This document shows positions 40,845-43,295 of a stretch of DNA of 43,295 nt, piece after piece. The notes under the pieces were generated by a model. It was not told the origin of the DNA and did no database searches. It saw only the letters and a list, made by a program, of their open reading frames with translations. This stretch comes from Amanita rubescens (lineage: Eukaryota; Basidiomycota; Agaricomycetes; Agaricales; Amanitaceae): NCBI GenBank assembly GCA_015039365.1, contig WION01000446.1:1-43295 (forward strand), in the 5' to 3' direction. Both the position numbers and the translations under genes were made by a program. How positions within the stretch are numbered: the first letter of the stretch is position 1; every line of letters starts with the position of its first letter.

Positions 40845-43282
40845 TCAGAAGCACAATGCACGGCCTGTACTTTTCCCATCTTCCACGACCTCTCTATAAT
40901 TTTTCACATAGAGGTCGGCTGCTTGATACATCCACTTGTATGATTTTGCTTTCTTCATTATCTTTCTCCAGTTATCTTCAGACAGTTTACCAATGGATTG
41001 CATGAACTCTGCAGTATGAAAGCCCCAGGATCTTTGGTCAAATCGTCCACGAATGTTGTCATAGGGTACATATATGCCACTTCGCCATTGATTAAATGCA
41101 CGCTCAACCTGAATATATGCAAAAGTGAGCCTTACAATTCATTTCATATGAAGCTAAGCCTTACAGCTGCTGCTGCTAGTGCAAGAGCAACACGAGGGAA
41201 ATAGCCACCCGTTATGTTTTGCTCTTGGGATGGTAAGGGTTCAATGACCTCTAAGAACAATGCAAAGGTATCGAGGATGCATTCATGCTGAAAAGGGCCT
41301 TCCAGTTCAAGGTCCTTCAAAGACAATGTAAGAATTCATGCACTGACGGTAATGGCCGCTTCACATACCGGTTCCTCCTCTTCATCTGGACAAAATAGCC
41401 ACAGGTACGGCATAACTTTCGGGCGATCAGTAGAGATTTGCCGTCCAAACTTATCGCAGGTTGTCGTGCCCCTGGGAACAGCCCATTCAACATATTGAGC
41501 TCTCAGCTCCTGGGTCTGGTCCTCCTCTCTAAGCCTATCAAAGAAGGTCTCGACTGCACGCTCTGCGCGAATCGCGAAGCGACCGCGGAGCTCGTAGATG
41601 CGTTGTTTGAGCTGTCAAGAATGCAATGATCAATTAAAATTCCTGCAGTGGTAAACGGCTTTGCCCACCAAGAAATATACCGGCTCCCCTCGCGCTGCCA
41701 GTTTATGTTTAATGTGGAATGTTGCGTCCCAGAATGTCTGTGCAGCGGATACAAGATCACCAAAGTTCCATGGGCTCTCGGAAATGGAGAATACATGGTC
41801 AATCCAGCGGGGAATCATTACAGAGTTCCATTTTGCCATTTCATCCGAGTCTGGGCCTGCGGCAATTGGGAGATCTGACATCCTAAACTTGCGTTTTACA
41901 GCGGCTACCACTGCTGCTGTGTCAGAGCCTTGGCCTGAATTAGGATTAGCAAAGGTTCCAGCCTCGCGACCTGGGGTCGCCTGAGGCTGAGATTCTGCCT
42001 TGGCGCCGGCATTTCTCTGTAGTAGAAAGTTGTAATGAATGCAGCTTCAGTGAAATAAAGTTATAAAACGCACATGTTGATTTCGAAGCAGTCCCTTAGC
42101 AGCCCTGCCATTGCTACGCTTGAGCCGACCTATCATCATAGCTGGGACTCGCTGGATGCATCCTAGGGATGGTGCTGGCTGCGAGACTGATGCAGATTTC
42201 TCACCAGTCCTTGGCTGGGAATGGGCCGTTGGTGACGAACGGTGTCGTTGTCCAGGGGGAGGGGGGGTTAGATCGCTACTCTCTGAACCTGTAATTACTG
42301 AGTTGAATGCCAAGTGCCATGTTGCTGCTCAACGGCGGCTCACCTCCCTGCAAGTCATCATCGTCAACATCCATCCATTTAACTCGACCCTTTCCCTTTT
42401 GATCCCCCGCTGCCTGCCGCTTTGATACGTCGCTTTGTTTTTCATATTCTTCCGAGTCTGAGTCATTCTCTTGACGCGGTGCAGTTTCTCTTCTCTGGAC
42501 TCAGATTCACGCTCTGAGCCATGCCGCTCATTACAGTGCTTTGACTTTCCATTCTCTTGACGTGAATCACGTGATGCCACGTTTCCTGCTTATCGTGGTG
42601 CGGTGGCTTCTAAAGCATTTAGATCAGACATGAGGGTTGAAAGCGAGATTGTACGCAATGGAGACATACAGATTTGTCAGGGGTGTTCCTTTTGGAAGCA
42701 ATAACTAGAAGCCCATGCCCTAAGGCATCCAAGCCATGACTAATATCACCATCGGCGGATGTATCGGGATCTTCAAAAGAGCGGTCAAAATCCAAGCTAC
42801 AGTTATGGGCACTTGCAGTATCCTCTTACCGTTCTGGCTGGTGACCTTGTCCAATGACCCTGGCTCAGGTACTGAAGAATTCAGGTCTTCGTCGTCATTT
42901 CCGTTCATTTACGGTTATACCTATTCACATCAGAGAAATTGTAAGCAGTGGAATTGGCAGCCAGTGAGCACGTATTACCATCATTTGGCGCATCAGTTGT
43001 GTTGGTATTTGACTTTGACTTCTCAGGCTGCAGGTGGTGTGGCTGGCCAGTGAAAAGATGCCTGGCGCCATGCATCTTTGCACGATCACGCCAGTCATCA
43101 TATGCACCGCTGAGTGGTTCTATAGTAATAGAGGATGTTGATGGATGGGGAGCGGAGTTTGGCTTCTTTGCTGGGGGCCTTTTTGCACGTATGAAAGGTA
43201 TTCGGATGAAGTAGCACATTTGGGAGTCCATGTGACATGAGGGCAGCGCATGGGAAATCATTATAGTTATTTTCTGACTCAT
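40845..43282 (-). CDS. Agaricomycete orphan-family protein (AAAAVERA motif), 5' end uncertain
   Basis: Firm minus-strand exons are 42344-about 42499, 42074-42288, 41681-42016, 41369-41611, 41165-41314 and 40845-41108, joined in frame by canonical 50-70 nt introns. They encode an acidic/basic N-terminal part (DSDSEEYEKQSD, KGKGRVKWMDVDDDDLQ), a Pro/Ser-rich stretch, then a folded-looking domain. That domain contains WNSVMIPRWIDHVFSI, FGDLVSAAQTFWDATF, AVETFFDRLREED, MPYLWLFCPDEEE, GGYFPRVALALAAAAVERA, FNQWRSGIYV and AEFMQSIGKLSEDNWRKIM. I recognise this pattern as a family repeated in Agaricomycete genomes and often near transposons, without known function. Upstream exons around 42730-43282 (FIRAKRPPAKKPNSAPHP, SLDFDRSFEDPDTSADGD) belong to it but their joins are unresolved, and the start may lie beyond 43295. 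Confidence 0.65.
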
Positions 43283-43295
43283 TCAACGTGTAACA

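Overview
The window is nuclear DNA of a mushroom-forming basidiomycete (Agaricomycetes). The evidence is dense 46-70 nt introns, including two GC-AG introns, coding micro-exons, and Agaricomycete-typical protein families (DUF6533 and DUF6534 membrane proteins, EGCrP2-like GH5, basidiomycete orphan families). No tRNA, rRNA or CRISPR array was seen. Every gene model below was assembled by hand from splice signals, and the intact ones keep frame through all their junctions.

Layout. 1.36-2.74 kb holds an intact BuGZ/ZNF207-type C2H2 protein (+). 4.2-6.4 kb holds two decayed genes (-): an ergosteryl-beta-glucosidase-like GH5 and a triosephosphate isomerase. 6.8-13.2 kb holds a divergent pair of intact, extremely fragmented membrane-protein genes: DUF6533 (-, 17 exons) and DUF6534 (+, 21 exons). 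About 2.4 kb separates them and carries a diverged direct repeat. 13.7-23.0 kb is a compact housekeeping block: AIM9-like phosphotransferase (-), pyruvate dehydrogenase E1-alpha (-), the ARMC8/VID28/GID5 subunit of the GID/CTLH ubiquitin ligase (-), and an IML2/TTC39-type protein (+). The last two start only 39 bp apart. 23.4-28.4 kb is a transposable-element cluster: a truncated gene 3' end abutting a solo LTR, a MITE-like element with three internal hairpins, a gag-only retroelement ORF, and a 1.4-kb LTR-like AT-rich block. 28.9-40.5 kb is a gene graveyard in which every recognisable remnant lies on the minus strand: a Ser/Thr kinase tail, an Enhancer-of-polycomb-like fragment, a class II DAHP synthase, and a large conserved Agaricomycete protein of unknown function. 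40.8-43.3 kb holds the 3' part of an apparently intact gene (-) of an Agaricomycete orphan family; its 5' end may lie outside the window.

The genes do not form one pathway. Two things stand out. First, intact intron-rich genes alternate with copies of widely conserved genes that have decayed mainly by small deletions and frameshifts. Second, the receptor-like DUF6533/DUF6534 pair shares a duplicated upstream module. I found no convincing new defence or biosynthetic system. The membrane-protein pair with its repeat, and the decay pattern, are the best leads.
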